From Streptomyces sp. CB01249 (GTDB taxonomy: Bacteria > Actinomycetota > Actinomycetes > Streptomycetales > Streptomycetaceae): a stretch of 64,000 bases of DNA. The stretch covers positions 434,001 through 498,000 of the forward strand of contig NZ_LISW01000004.1 of NCBI RefSeq assembly GCF_001905735.1. Reading direction: 5' to 3'. Each line of letters begins with the position of its first letter. Positions within the stretch are counted from its first letter, which is position 1. A program made the translations under genes and the position numbers. Under the pieces are notes generated by a model. It was given only the letters and a program-made list of their open reading frames with translations, made no database searches and was not told the origin of the DNA. Below are positions 51,046 to 59,946 of the stretch, one piece after another.

Positions 51046-52041
51046 TCACGCGGGCTGGGCGGCTTCGGCGCGGATGAAGCGTTCGTCCAGTACGAAGCCG
51101 GGGTCGACCTGCGCGGCGAGGTCGGCGCCGGTCTTCTCGTTCCCCCAGCTCTCCGCGTTCCTCAGGTGGAAGTGGACCATCTGGCGCGTGTAACGGCCCC
51201 AGTCCCGGCGCTCGTACGAGTCCTCCGCCGCGTTCTGCAGGGCCTGCAGGGCCATCCGGTTGTCCGCCTCGAGCAGCTCGAAGCGAGCGGGACGGCCCTT
51301 CTCCATGGCCCGCACCCAGTCGGAATGGCCGACGGTCACCAGCAGGTCGTCGCCCACCTCGGAGCGCAGGAAGTCCAAGTCGTTTTCGTCCTGCACCTTG
51401 TTCCCGACGACCTTCAGGTCCACGCCGAAGTCCCGCGCGTACTCCTTGTACTGGCGGTAGACGGAGACGCCCTTGCGGGTCGGTTCGGCGATGAGGAACG
51501 TCATGTCGAAGCGGGTGAACATCCCCGAGGCGAAGGAGTCCGAACCGGCGGTCATGTCGACCACCACGTATTCGTCGGGGCCGTCCACGAGGTGGTTGAG
51601 GCAGAGCTCGACCGCTCCGACCTTCGAGTGGTAGCACGCCACGCCCAGGTCCGATTCGGTGAACGGCCCCGTGGCCATCAGCCGGATGTCTCCGTCGTCG
51701 AGCCGGACCGTACGGGCGCAGGCGTCGAAGATCGGGTTGTCCTCGCATACGCGCAGGAGGCGGGAGCCCTCACCCGGCGGCGTCGTCTTGATCATCGTCT
51801 CGGCCGAGGCGATGCGCGGATTGCTGCCGCGCAGATACTCCTTGATCAGGGGCAGCTGGGCGCCCATGGCGGGCAGCGCTGCGGATTCGTCCTCGTCGAG
51901 GCCGAGTGCGGCCCCGAGGTGCTGGTTGATGTCGGCGTCCACCGCGACGACGTGGGCTTCATTGGCTGCGAGGTGGCGGATGAAGAGCGAGGACAGCGTG
52001 GTCTTTCCGCTGCCGCCCTTCCCTACGAAAGCGATCTTCAT
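51046..52041 (-). CDS. CooC/MinD-like P-loop ATPase
   Basis: 331-aa SIMIBI-class ATPase. Walker A FVGKGGSGKTTLSS (residues 5-18), VVAVDADINQHLGAALG, VVVDMTAGSDSFASGMF (switch II), and FLIAEPTRKGVSVYRQY with VVGNKV for nucleotide-base contact. The family includes CooC (nickel insertion into CO dehydrogenase), but no metalloenzyme gene is nearby. Divergent from the Fic-like gene with 102 bp between the starts. ATG 52041 follows AGGTG. Confidence 0.9.
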   Translation of the reverse strand: MKIAFVGKGGSGKTTLSSLFIRHLAANEAHVVAVDADINQHLGAALGLDEDESAALPAMGAQLPLIKEYLRGSNPRIASAETMIKTTPPGEGSRLLRVCEDNPIFDACARTVRLDDGDIRLMATGPFTESDLGVACYHSKVGAVELCLNHLVDGPDEYVVVDMTAGSDSFASGMFTRFDMTFLIAEPTRKGVSVYRQYKEYARDFGVDLKVVGNKVQDENDLDFLRSEVGDDLLVTVGHSDWVRAMEKGRPARFELLEADNRMALQALQNAAEDSYERRDWGRYTRQMVHFHLRNAESWGNEKTGADLAAQVDPGFVLDERFIRAEAAQPA

Positions 52042-52143
52042 GTTCACCTAGGGTAGTCGATTGCTCGCTATGAGTTGTGTGGTTTCGTGAAGAAGGCCAC
52101 TCCCGGCGGGTAGGCGGGCGGGAGGCGCGTAGCCTCGCTACTT

Positions 52144-52968
52144 ATGAGTACGACTTCCTCGGACCCGCTCGTCGCTCTGGGCGCTCTGCCGGGCGTGACC
52201 GACGCGGTGGACTCCGTACGCAAGGCGGTGGACCGCGTCTACGGCCACCGCGTGATGCGGCGCCGCAGCAACGAGGTCACGGCGGAGGCCGCTCTGCGGG
52301 GCGCGCGCGGATCTGCCGCCCTGTCCGGCGCCGATTGGAACCTCGAAGAGGTGCGCCGGCGCACCGATTTCAGCAGTGACGACGAGGCGCGTGTCGTCGG
52401 AGCCGCGCTTCGCCTGACGGCGGAGGCGGGGCAGCTTCTCTCCATCTGGCGGCAGTCGCCACTGCGGGTACTGGCCCGGCTTCACCTGGTGGCGGCCGGC
52501 AGCGCGGCCCCGGAGGATGCGGTCGGACGGCCCCGGCTCGCGGGCGAACCGGTGGACGAGCCCCTGATCGAGACACCGCTGCCGAACGCGGACGAGGTCG
52601 CAGGCCGACTGGACGGCCTCAGCAGGATCATCCTTTCGGGGAGTGAGGCGCCCGCTCTGGTGACCGCCGCCGTCGTCCACGGAGAGCTGCTGGCGCTGCG
52701 TCCCTTCGGTTCGCACAACGGCCTGGTGGCGCGGACCGCGGAGCGGATCGTGCTGATCGGAAGCGGGCTCGATCCCAAATCGATCTGCCCGGCCGAGGTC
52801 GGGCACGCCGAGCAGGGGCGGGCCGCCTACGTGGCCGCCTTCGACGGCTACCTGTCCGGTACGCCGGAAGGCATGGCGGCCTGGATCGGTCACTGTGGAC
52901 GCTCGGCGGAACTCGGCGTCAGGGAATCGACAGCGGTGTGCGAGGCGCTGCAGCGAGGGGCTGCATAG
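52144..52968 (+). CDS. Degenerate Fic-like protein
   Basis: 274-aa helical protein. The region around residues 179-197 reads HGELLALRPFGSHNGLVAR, matching the Fic core HPFxxGNGRxxR in shape but with the catalytic His replaced by Arg186, the first Gly by His191 and the Arg after NG by Leu194; Asn192-Gly193 and Arg197 remain. AMP transfer by the normal mechanism is therefore unlikely. No Shine-Dalgarno precedes the ATG, and a TAGCCT box 14 bp upstream suggests a leaderless mRNA. Confidence 0.75.
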   Translation: MSTTSSDPLVALGALPGVTDAVDSVRKAVDRVYGHRVMRRRSNEVTAEAALRGARGSAALSGADWNLEEVRRRTDFSSDDEARVVGAALRLTAEAGQLLSIWRQSPLRVLARLHLVAAGSAAPEDAVGRPRLAGEPVDEPLIETPLPNADEVAGRLDGLSRIILSGSEAPALVTAAVVHGELLALRPFGSHNGLVARTAERIVLIGSGLDPKSICPAEVGHAEQGRAAYVAAFDGYLSGTPEGMAAWIGHCGRSAELGVRESTAVCEALQRGAA

Positions 52969-53371
52969 GGCGGGCCGCCACGCGCCACCGGCGCGGGGCG
53001 GTGACTGCCCTGTACGGGGCGTCGCTGTCGTATGGGTCGAGCATTGTTGCGGCGGTACCGGTCCCGGTACCGCCGCTGGCACGTCCGCCCAGTTACCAAG
53101 CGTCCTCGATATGTGCCCATCAGGGCGGAGTCTTTGCCCGCTCCTGGTGTGGCTGGCCCGTAATCGACGGGTCGACGTCGCGTGGGTGCCGGGTTTTCAT
53201 GCGCGGTCCGTGGGGCCTTTGCTGCGTAATTCAGGTCATCCTCGCGGATGTCCTTGGTCTCGCGGGCAGTGAATCCTTTGTACTCCAGGGGCCCGTGGAG
53301 CGGTAGTGGTGGCCGCACTTCTTTACTTTTAGGTTCAATTACGGACGAGTTGGTTCAATCGGTCGGTCGGG
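52969..53371. other. Convergent intergenic region
   Basis: 403 bp between the Fic-like gene and the HAD phosphatase. Besides the terminator palindrome at 53049-53076, it has no frame with convincing codon use; AT content rises near 53310-53350. Confidence 0.5.
53049..53076. terminator. Bidirectional terminator palindrome
   Basis: GCGGCGGTACCGG-TC-CCGGTACCGCCGC: perfect 13-bp arms with a 2-nt loop, 80 bp after the Fic-like gene. Confidence 0.75.
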
Positions 53372-54211
53372 TCAAGCGGTAGCGGCGCCGGCCCGTCGGC
53401 GGGCCGCGTACCAGACAGCTCCCGCCGTCAGTGCGGCCGCGCTCACGGCAGCCGCGGCCACAAGTGCCGGTCGGGGCGGCAGGGAGAACGCCGAGAGGCG
53501 CTGCTTGAGGCGGACGGGCCGGTCGAAGGCGAGAATCGGCCACTCGCGGAGCGTGGCCTCCCGTCGCAGCGCGCGGTCCGGGTTGACCGCGTGGGGGTGT
53601 CCGACGGATTCCAGCATCGGGACATCGGTGGCCGAGTCGCTGTACGCGTAGCAGCGGGCCAGGTCGTATCCCTCGGACTCCGCGAGCGCCTTGATGGCTT
53701 CGGCCTTCGTGGGGCCGTATGCGTAGTACTCCACCTCGCCCGTGTAGCAACCGTCGTCACCGACGACCATGCGGGTGGCGACCACGCGGTCGGCGCCGAG
53801 CAGCTCACCGATCGGTTCGACCACCTCGGCGCCCGAGGTCGAGACGATCACGACATCGCGGCCGGCGGTGTGGTGCTCCTCGATGAGGGTCGCCGCCTCG
53901 TCGTAGATGATGGGGTCGATCAGTTCATGCAGGGTCTCGGCCACGAGTTCCTTGACCTGCTGCACGTTCCAGCCCTTGCAGAGCGCCGAGAGATATTCGC
54001 GCATCCGCTCCATCTGGTCGTGATCCGCGCCCCCGGCAAGGAACACGAACTGTGTGTACGCGGTACGCAGCACCGCGCGGCGGTTGATCAGCCCGCCGTG
54101 GTAGAAGGACTTGCTGAAGGTCAGTGTCGAGGACTTCGCAATGACCGTCTTGTCCAGGTCAAAGAAGGCGGCTGTGCGCGGCAAGAAGCGGTTTTCCACA
54201 CGGCAGAGCAT
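53372..54211 (-). CDS. HAD-IB family phosphatase
   Basis: 279-aa SerB-like hydrolase. Nucleophile and acid in FFDLDKT (Asp18, Asp20), the STSG motif II (VIVSTSGAEVVEPIG), and YSDSATDVPMLESVG for Mg2+ binding. A C-terminal membrane helix (ALVAAAAVSAAALTAGAVWYAARRR) anchors it. Similar proteins are annotated as developmental (CicA/inhibition of morphological differentiation) phosphatases in actinobacteria. It lies upstream of and divergent from the tad locus. Confidence 0.92.
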   Translation of the reverse strand: MLCRVENRFLPRTAAFFDLDKTVIAKSSTLTFSKSFYHGGLINRRAVLRTAYTQFVFLAGGADHDQMERMREYLSALCKGWNVQQVKELVAETLHELIDPIIYDEAATLIEEHHTAGRDVVIVSTSGAEVVEPIGELLGADRVVATRMVVGDDGCYTGEVEYYAYGPTKAEAIKALAESEGYDLARCYAYSDSATDVPMLESVGHPHAVNPDRALRREATLREWPILAFDRPVRLKQRLSAFSLPPRPALVAAAAVSAAALTAGAVWYAARRRAGAATA

Positions 54212-54346
54212 AGGGGCCCGCCATTCGGCGTAAACCCCGGCGCGTGGGTTTGCTTGAGAAGGGCCTCGGGTACACCATGGAAGTCACGGATCGTTCGCGA
54301 CCGTGCTAACCCGGTCCGGCTCCTCCCCCCCCGAGTCGGCCGTGGG

Positions 54347-54381
54347 GACGACCCCCGCTCTCCCCCCCGGCGGGGGTCGTC
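54347..54381. repeat. Hairpin with C-tract loop
   Basis: GACGACCCCCGC, an 11-nt loop of mostly C, GCGGGGGTCGTC: perfect 12-bp stem, not adjacent to any gene end. Could terminate an unrecognised small RNA. Confidence 0.45.
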
Positions 54382-54535
54382 GCATGTCCGGACGCGGTTT
54401 CTTGCGCGGAATCGACCATTTCTCCTCCTTCTGCTCTCTGTTGGGCCGTGTCCGCGCCCGACTCACTTCAGCGTGCACTGTGACGCTGGGTAGCGAAAGA
54501 GTCGCACCGGGAAGTCACCGGTATGAGCGACGAAG

Positions 54536-54582
54536 TTATTCACAACCACTGAGTTGTCCACGGTTTTTGAGCAAGATCCACA
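54536..54582 (+). promoter_or_regulatory. Cluster of three DnaA-box-like sequences
   Basis: TTATTCACA (54536-54544) fits TTATNCACA; TTGTCCACG (54554-54562) is one base from the Streptomyces box TTGTCCACA; AGATCCACA (54574-54582) is a weaker match. All point the same way with 18- and 20-bp spacing, in a locally AT-rich stretch 110-160 bp upstream of the tad genes. Confidence 0.45.
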
Positions 54583-54707
54583 TGATTTCCGGAAGCGCTG
54601 CACCTTGATTCCACCCGCGAACTCCGCGGGTACCGGAATCACCGTTCTCGGACGGGCTCCGAGATCGCCGCGACCCGCGGTGAAGGTGAGTGATGGAGGG
54701 GGAGAGC

Positions 54708-55835
54708 GTGGCTGAATCCAGTGCGCAGGGTCGATGGGCGGGCGTCACCACGCGCAGGGGTGGACCGCTGATCGTGACCGAGGACGTGGACCTGCTCGAC
54801 GACCTGCTCAGGCTGTGTGCCGCCGCCGGCGCGGAACCGGAGGTGCATCACACGCTGCCGGACCATCGAGAGGGGTGGGAGCAAGCACCCCTGGTCCTTG
54901 TCGGCGACGACGCGGCCGCACGGTGCCACGGTGCGGCGCGCAGGCGGGGCGTCATGGTCGTGGGACGAGGCCGGGACGTGCCGGACGTGTGGCGTCGCGC
55001 CGTTGAGATCGGCGCCGAGTGCGTGATCCGCCTGCCTGACTCCGAGAGCTGGCTTGTCGACCAGATCGCCAACGCGTCGGAAGGCGTCGGCCGGCCGGCG
55101 GTCACGGTCGGGGTGATCGGGGGCCGGGGCGGTGCGGGAGCGTCCACGCTGGCCTGCGCCCTCGCGGTGACCGCGGCCAGGGCGGGGCAGCGGACCATGC
55201 TCATCGATGGGGACCCGCTGGGGGGCGGCATTGATGTGCTGCTCGGCGGCGAGCGGGCGGACGGCATGCGGTGGCCGGATTTCGCCCACTCCAAGGGCCG
55301 GGTCGGCGGAGGCGCGCTGGAGGAGTCGCTGCCCGCGCTGCATGGGCTTCGGGCGCTCAGCTGGGGCCGTGACGACTGGGTGGTGATCCCGCCACCCGCC
55401 ATGCGGGCGGTGCTGGCCGCCGCGCGCCGGCTCGGCGGAGTGGTGGTGGTCGACCTGCCGCGCCGGGTGGACGAAGCGGTGGCCGAGGCCCTTGCCCAGC
55501 TGGACCTGGGGCTTGTGGTCGTTCCCGGCGAGCTGCGCGCGGTCGCGGCGGCGAAGCGGGTGGCGTCGATGGCGGGGATGGTGCTCAACGATCTGCGGGT
55601 AGTGGCGCGGGGTCCGTACGCGCCGGGGCTCGACGCGCAGTGGGTGGCTCGAGCGATGTGCCTGCCACTGGCCGGTGAGGTGCCGCTGGAAAGAGGTCTG
55701 TCGGCCGAGCAGGACGCCGGCGAGCCGCCCGGTGGCAACGCGCGCGGCCCGCTGGCCAGGTTCTGTGATGCCTTCTGGGAACAGGCCCTCGTGGGGGAGA
55801 CCGTCAGCGGCCCGGCCGTCGGGGGCACCTCATGA
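54708..55835 (+). CDS. TadZ/CpaE-like ATPase of Tad pilus locus
   Basis: 375-aa protein of the SSD/TadZ-CpaE type that positions the pilus machine. The N-terminal receiver-like part (LIVTEDVDLLDDLLRL) lacks phosphorylation residues; the ParA-like half has GVIGGRGGAGASTLACALA, a Walker A in which the second conserved Lys is replaced (GGAGAST), and MLIDGDPLGGGIDVLLG. GTG at 54708 follows GGAGGGGGAG. First gene of a run of coupled genes to 59946. Confidence 0.9.
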   Translation: MAESSAQGRWAGVTTRRGGPLIVTEDVDLLDDLLRLCAAAGAEPEVHHTLPDHREGWEQAPLVLVGDDAAARCHGAARRRGVMVVGRGRDVPDVWRRAVEIGAECVIRLPDSESWLVDQIANASEGVGRPAVTVGVIGGRGGAGASTLACALAVTAARAGQRTMLIDGDPLGGGIDVLLGGERADGMRWPDFAHSKGRVGGGALEESLPALHGLRALSWGRDDWVVIPPPAMRAVLAAARRLGGVVVVDLPRRVDEAVAEALAQLDLGLVVVPGELRAVAAAKRVASMAGMVLNDLRVVARGPYAPGLDAQWVARAMCLPLAGEVPLERGLSAEQDAGEPPGGNARGPLARFCDAFWEQALVGETVSGPAVGGTS

Positions 55836-56980
55836 CCGAGGCGCTGCTCGATGCGGTGAGGCAGCGGCTCGCCTCCAGCGGCACTGCTCCGACCCCGGCC
55901 GGGGTTGCCGCCGCTCTGCGAGCCCAGGGACGACTGCTCGGTACTTCTGAGGTGCTCGGACGTGCGGACGAACTGAGGGGGGAGCTGATCGGGACCGGGG
56001 CGCTGGAACCGCTCCTCGCCGACCCCGAGGTCACGGACGTTCTGGTGTCCGCGCCCGACCGGGTCTGGGTGGACCGGGGCGGCGGACTCGAACTCACCGA
56101 GGTGACCTTCGCGGACGCGGCTGCGGTCCGCAGGCTGGCCCAGCGGCTCGCCGCCGTGGCGGGACGACGGCTGGACGATGCCAGGCCCTGGGTGGACGCG
56201 AGGCTGCCGGACGGCACCCGAATGCACGCCGTGCTTCCTCCGGTATCGGTCGGGTCGACATGCCTGTCGCTGCGGGTGGTCAGGCCCCGGGCCTTCTCAC
56301 TGGCGGAGCTGGTCGCGGCCGGGACCGTGCCGCCCGGAGGCGACCGGGTGCTGAGGGCTCTGGTGGAGGCGAGGGTCTCCTACCTGATCAGCGGCGGGAC
56401 GGGGGCGGGGAAGACGACCCTGCTTTCGAGCCTTCTGGGTGCGGTGGGGGAGCGCGAACGGATCGTGCTCGCCGAGGACTCGGCAGAGCTGCGACCGGAC
56501 CATCCGCACGTCGTACGGCTGGAGTCGCGCCCTGCGAATCAGGAGGGTGCCGGACGGGTGACCCTTCGGGACCTGGTGCGACAGGCCCTGCGTATGCGTC
56601 CCGACCGGCTCGTGGTCGGGGAGGTACGTGGAAGCGAGGTGACCGAGCTCCTGGCTGCCCTCAACACGGGACATGAGGGAGGCTCGGGAACGGTCCATGC
56701 CAATGCCGCCGGGCACGTTCCGGCACGGTTGGAGGCGCTCGGAACCGCGGCCGGGCTGGACCGGCTGGCGCTGCACAGCCAGTTGGCGGCGGCCCTGTCG
56801 GTCGTGGTCCACCTTGTACGGGACCGGACGGGACGCAGGCGGATCGCGGACATCCATGTGCTGGAGCGGGACGCGGCCGGGCTGGTAGTGACCGTCCCGG
56901 CGCTGCGGTGGGGTGTCACGGGCTTTGAGCGGGAGCGGGGCTGGGAGCGGCTGCGCGAGCTCATTGGGGGTGCGCTGTGA
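55832..56980 (+). CDS. tadA: TadA/CpaF secretion ATPase
   Basis: 382-aa hexameric ATPase powering Flp/Tad pilus assembly at the membrane. N-terminal helical domain, then SYLISGGTGAGKTTLLSSLL (Walker A), IVLAEDSAELRPDHPHVVRLESRP (Asp box) and MRPDRLVVGEVRGSE (Walker B), HEGGSGTVHAN (His box). Coupled to the upstream gene (ATGA) and downstream gene (GTGA). Confidence 0.95.
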   Translation: MTEALLDAVRQRLASSGTAPTPAGVAAALRAQGRLLGTSEVLGRADELRGELIGTGALEPLLADPEVTDVLVSAPDRVWVDRGGGLELTEVTFADAAAVRRLAQRLAAVAGRRLDDARPWVDARLPDGTRMHAVLPPVSVGSTCLSLRVVRPRAFSLAELVAAGTVPPGGDRVLRALVEARVSYLISGGTGAGKTTLLSSLLGAVGERERIVLAEDSAELRPDHPHVVRLESRPANQEGAGRVTLRDLVRQALRMRPDRLVVGEVRGSEVTELLAALNTGHEGGSGTVHANAAGHVPARLEALGTAAGLDRLALHSQLAAALSVVVHLVRDRTGRRRIADIHVLERDAAGLVVTVPALRWGVTGFERERGWERLRELIGGAL

Positions 56981-57861
56981 CCGTGGAGTCGGCGCACGTC
57001 GGGGTGCCGGACGTGGTGCACGCCGCGGCGCTGTGTGCGGCGATGGCGGCGTGGCTGGTGGTGATCGGACGCAGTCGGCCGCTGCGCCGGGCGCGAGCGC
57101 TGCTGACCGACGTTGGCGAGCGGTCAGCGGCCGGGGAGAGGTGGTGGAGGGTCCGCAGCCGGATCGAGAAGCGGTTGCGTGGGCGGTGGGAGTGGCTGTG
57201 TCTCCCGGTGGCTTCGGTGCCGGCGGTGCTCGGGCAGTCCGTACTGCCGTTGATCGCGGGGGCTGCCGCCGTTCCGCTGGCACGGAGATGGCTGCTGAAA
57301 AGGCGGTCACGCGAGGAACAGGAGGCTCGGGCGAACGGGGTCGTCGACCTGTGCGGTGCGCTGGTCGGCGAGCTCAGGGCCGGCCGCGAACCGGGGGAGG
57401 CGCTGCTCGTCGCGGTGCGCGGCACGGACGTCATGGGCGAAGCCGGATTCCGGGTGTCGGCCGCCGCGCGGTTCGGGGGCGACGTGCCGCGAGCTCTCGT
57501 CCAGGCGGCAGGGGAACCGGGGCTGGCTGGGCTGGCCGGGGTTGCCGCCTGCTGGCGGGTGGCGGTGGGCAGCGGGGCCGGGCTCGCGGCGGGCCTGGGG
57601 CGGCTCGAAAGCGCTCTGCGCGCCGAACGCCGTCAGCGGGATGAGCTGCGCGCGCAACTCGCGGGGGCGTGGTCGACGGTCACGGTGCTCGCCCTGCTCC
57701 CTGTGGTCGGGCTGGGGCTCGGCGCCGCGCTGGGCGCGGACCCGTTGGGGGTGTTGCTGCACAGCACCGCCGGTCTCGTCTGCCTGGTGGCCGGCCTCTT
57801 GCTGGAGGCGTGCGGTCTCTTCTGGGCTGCCCGCATCGTCCGGGTGGGGGAAGCGGGATGA
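56977..57861 (+). CDS. TadB-like inner-membrane platform protein
   Basis: 294-aa protein of the type II secretion F (GspF) fold. Two N-terminal hydrophobic segments, a cytoplasmic domain (DLCGALVGELRAGREPGEALLVAVRG) and two C-terminal helices (LALLPVVGLGLGAALGAD; GLVCLVAGLLLEACGLFWAARI). It anchors the pilus ATPase. GTG start overlaps the tadA stop. Confidence 0.9.
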   Translation: MTVESAHVGVPDVVHAAALCAAMAAWLVVIGRSRPLRRARALLTDVGERSAAGERWWRVRSRIEKRLRGRWEWLCLPVASVPAVLGQSVLPLIAGAAAVPLARRWLLKRRSREEQEARANGVVDLCGALVGELRAGREPGEALLVAVRGTDVMGEAGFRVSAAARFGGDVPRALVQAAGEPGLAGLAGVAACWRVAVGSGAGLAAGLGRLESALRAERRQRDELRAQLAGAWSTVTVLALLPVVGLGLGAALGADPLGVLLHSTAGLVCLVAGLLLEACGLFWAARIVRVGEAG

Positions 57862-58694
57862 GCGCTTCGGCCGAGGGGATGGTCCAGGCGGCGGAAGTCG
57901 TTGCGGTGGCGTTGGGCCTCCACTCGCGCGTGGTTCTTCCTCTGGCGCGGCGGCAGGCCGGCCGGCGGGTACGGCGTCGGGGTGAGCGGCTTCTGGCGGT
58001 AGGACCGGCGGTTCCCGGGGTCTGGACGGGCCCGCTTCGGTCCGGGCCCCGGGTGGGCCGGATGGTCTCCGTCGGCCCGGTCCGGCAGTGGGTGGTGCTG
58101 TCGGCGGTCGTGCTGACCGGGTGGTTCCTCGTGGGCGGCCTGGCGGGATGGGCGGTCGGCCTGGTTTCGGCCTGCGGTGCGCGGCGGTGGCAGCGGCAGA
58201 GGCTCGGACACGCCTCGCTCCTCGCCGCCGAGAGCAAGGCCCGAACGGCGGAGACCGTACGGCAACTCCCCATGGCGGCGGACCTGCTGGCGGCCTGCCT
58301 CTCCGCCGGTGCCGGCCCGGTGGAGGCGGCCCAGGCGGTGGGGGAGTCCCTGGGCGGTCCGGTGGGCGATCAGCTCGCCCGGACCGCGGCGGAGATCCGG
58401 CTCGGCGGAGACCCGGCCGTCGCCTGGGGGAGGTTCGGCGGGATACCGGGGGCGGCCGCCCTGGCCGGCTGCCTGGACCGGGCGGGCTCGACCGGGGCCC
58501 CGGCGGCGGAGCCGGTGGCCCGGATCGCCGAGGCACTGCGGGCCGAGCGGGCGAGGGCGGCCGTGGCGCGGGCGCAGAGAGCCGCCGTGATGGTCACCGC
58601 GCCCGTGGGGCTCTGCTTCCTTCCCGCGTTCCTGGCGGTGGGGGTGGCGCCCGTGGTGATCGGGCTGGCCGGGGGCCTGCTCCAGCCGGCGTAG
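57858..58694 (+). CDS. TadC-like inner-membrane platform protein
   Basis: 278-aa GspF-type partner of TadB: hydrophobic pair near 75-105 (WVVLSAVVLTGWFLVGGLAGWAVGLV), domain with LPMAADLLAACLSAGAGPVEAAQAVGE, and C-terminal helices (VTAPVGLCFLPAFLAVGVAPVVIGLAGGLL). ATG at 57858 overlaps the tadB stop (ATGA). Confidence 0.9.
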   Translation: MSASAEGMVQAAEVVAVALGLHSRVVLPLARRQAGRRVRRRGERLLAVGPAVPGVWTGPLRSGPRVGRMVSVGPVRQWVVLSAVVLTGWFLVGGLAGWAVGLVSACGARRWQRQRLGHASLLAAESKARTAETVRQLPMAADLLAACLSAGAGPVEAAQAVGESLGGPVGDQLARTAAEIRLGGDPAVAWGRFGGIPGAAALAGCLDRAGSTGAPAAEPVARIAEALRAERARAAVARAQRAAVMVTAPVGLCFLPAFLAVGVAPVVIGLAGGLLQPA

Positions 58695-58764
58695 TCCGGA
58701 AGGCCAAGACGTAAGAGCAGTTCAGCCGTGTTGTACGTAACCGATGTATCGGGGGTTTGAAGTG

Positions 58765-58968
58765 ATGCGCAAGATCAAGAACTGGACGCGGTCCGTGGTC
58801 CGTCTCGCACGGTCCCGGGCCGACAGCGGAATGACGACGTCCGAGTACGCGGTGGGCACGATCGCTGCCTGTGCGTTCGCTGCCGTGCTCTACAAGGTCG
58901 TCACCAGTGCCGCGGTGATGTCCCAGCTGCAGTCGCTGCTGAAGGGCGCGCTCGATGCGAAGTTCTGA
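58765..58968 (+). CDS. DUF4244 small Flp-type pilin
   Basis: 67-aa protein with a basic leader (MRKIKNWTRSVVRLARSR) followed by ADSGMTTSEYAVGTIAACAFAAVLYKVV: a class III prepilin signal with the Glu at +5 after the Gly cleavage site and a single hydrophobic helix. Predicted major pilin of the Tad fibre. ATG at 58765; ATG 58744 would extend the leader. Confidence 0.88.
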   Translation: MRKIKNWTRSVVRLARSRADSGMTTSEYAVGTIAACAFAAVLYKVVTSAAVMSQLQSLLKGALDAKF

Positions 58969-59458
58969 GGCCGTTGCGGGGGTGACAGGGGCCGGGCCCG
59001 GAGGCCGGGCGGGACGAGGGGAGGGCGGACGGTGCGGGGGCGCCGTGCTGGGCGGCAGGAGGTTTGGCGATCGGGGAGCGGTGACGGCGGAGGCCGCCAT
59101 GGTGATTCCGGTGCTGGCGGTGTTCGCCCTGGCCCTGCTGTGGGCGCTGATGGCCGCGTCGGCCCAGATTCGCTGTGTGGACGCGGCCCGGGCCGGCGCC
59201 CGTGCCGCAGCCCGTTCGGAGCCGGCACCCCAGGTGCGGGAGGCCGCTCTTTCCGCCGCGCCCGGCGGGGCTTCGGTCGAGGTGGAACAGGCCGGAGAGC
59301 TGTGGCGTGTGACGGTGACCGCTCCGACGCCCGGGCCCGGGCGCCTCGCCGTGACGCTGAGAGCGGCCGCGGCGGCCGCGGCTGAAGACGCCCCGGTGCC
59401 TGCTGCTGCGACCGCCGCGGGCGCGCCGGACCCGGCGGTGGAAGGGCACGGCCGGTGA
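58955..59458 (+). CDS. TadE-like pseudopilin
   Basis: 167-aa TadE family protein. A Gly-rich leader precedes GAVTAEAAMVIPVLAVFALALLWALMAAS, the TadE prepilin-like motif (AxxAExA) and membrane helix, then an extracytoplasmic domain with an Ala-rich end. ATG 58955 lies inside the end of the pilin gene and follows GAAGGG; GTG 58982 is an alternative. Confidence 0.85.
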   Translation: MRSSEAVAGVTGAGPGGRAGRGEGGRCGGAVLGGRRFGDRGAVTAEAAMVIPVLAVFALALLWALMAASAQIRCVDAARAGARAAARSEPAPQVREAALSAAPGGASVEVEQAGELWRVTVTAPTPGPGRLAVTLRAAAAAAAEDAPVPAAATAAGAPDPAVEGHGR

Positions 59459-59946
59459 GGGGGCGGCGCCGGTGCCGGTGGGTCGGGGCTCCGGTCCGGT
59501 GGTGGGGGCGGCGTCGGATGCCGGTGGGGGATCAGGGGTTGGCGACCGTTTGGGCGGCGGTGACCACGACGACGCTGTGCACCGTGTTCGCGGTGGTCCT
59601 GGCGCTCGGGCAGGTGGTGGCCGCTCGGCACCGGGCCGGGGGCGCGGCCGACCTGGCGGCGTTGGCGGCGGCGGACCGGGCGCTCGAAGGCGTGGAGCAG
59701 GCCTGTGCGTCGGCCGAGGAGGTGGCCAGGGTGCAGGGGGCGGAGGTGGTGCGGTGCGCGGTGCTGGGGGAGGTCGCCGATGTGACGGCCCGGGTGCGGT
59801 TCGGGCCGTACGCACCGGAGGTCAGGTCCCGGGCGGGGCCGGCGGAGGCTGTTCCTCCGGCGGGCGTGCCGCCGCCCCGGGCGGGCCGGGATCAGCGCGG
59901 TGGCCCGGACCGGATTCAGCCGGGTGGCCCGGGCCCTCCGCCGTAG
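59455..59946 (+). CDS. Second TadE/Rv3654c-like pilus protein
   Basis: 163-aa protein of the Rv3654c-like TadE/TadG family: GDQGLATVWAAVTTTTLCTVFAVVLALGQVVAARHRAGGAADLAALAAAD, giving one membrane helix followed by the RAxxAADLAALAAA motif of these pseudopilins, then a short domain with two Cys and a Pro/Gly-rich tail. GTG overlaps the previous stop. Its last 125 bp overlap the helicase gene on the other strand. Confidence 0.85.
   Translation: MRGRRRCRWVGAPVRWWGRRRMPVGDQGLATVWAAVTTTTLCTVFAVVLALGQVVAARHRAGGAADLAALAAADRALEGVEQACASAEEVARVQGAEVVRCAVLGEVADVTARVRFGPYAPEVRSRAGPAEAVPPAGVPPPRAGRDQRGGPDRIQPGGPGPPP

Larger units (their letters stand above)
54212..54707. other. Region between HAD phosphatase and tad locus
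   Basis: 496 bp containing a G/C-run hairpin (54347-54381), three DnaA-box-like 9-mers (54536-54582) and, at the right, the tad promoter region. I see no gene in it. Confidence 0.5.
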
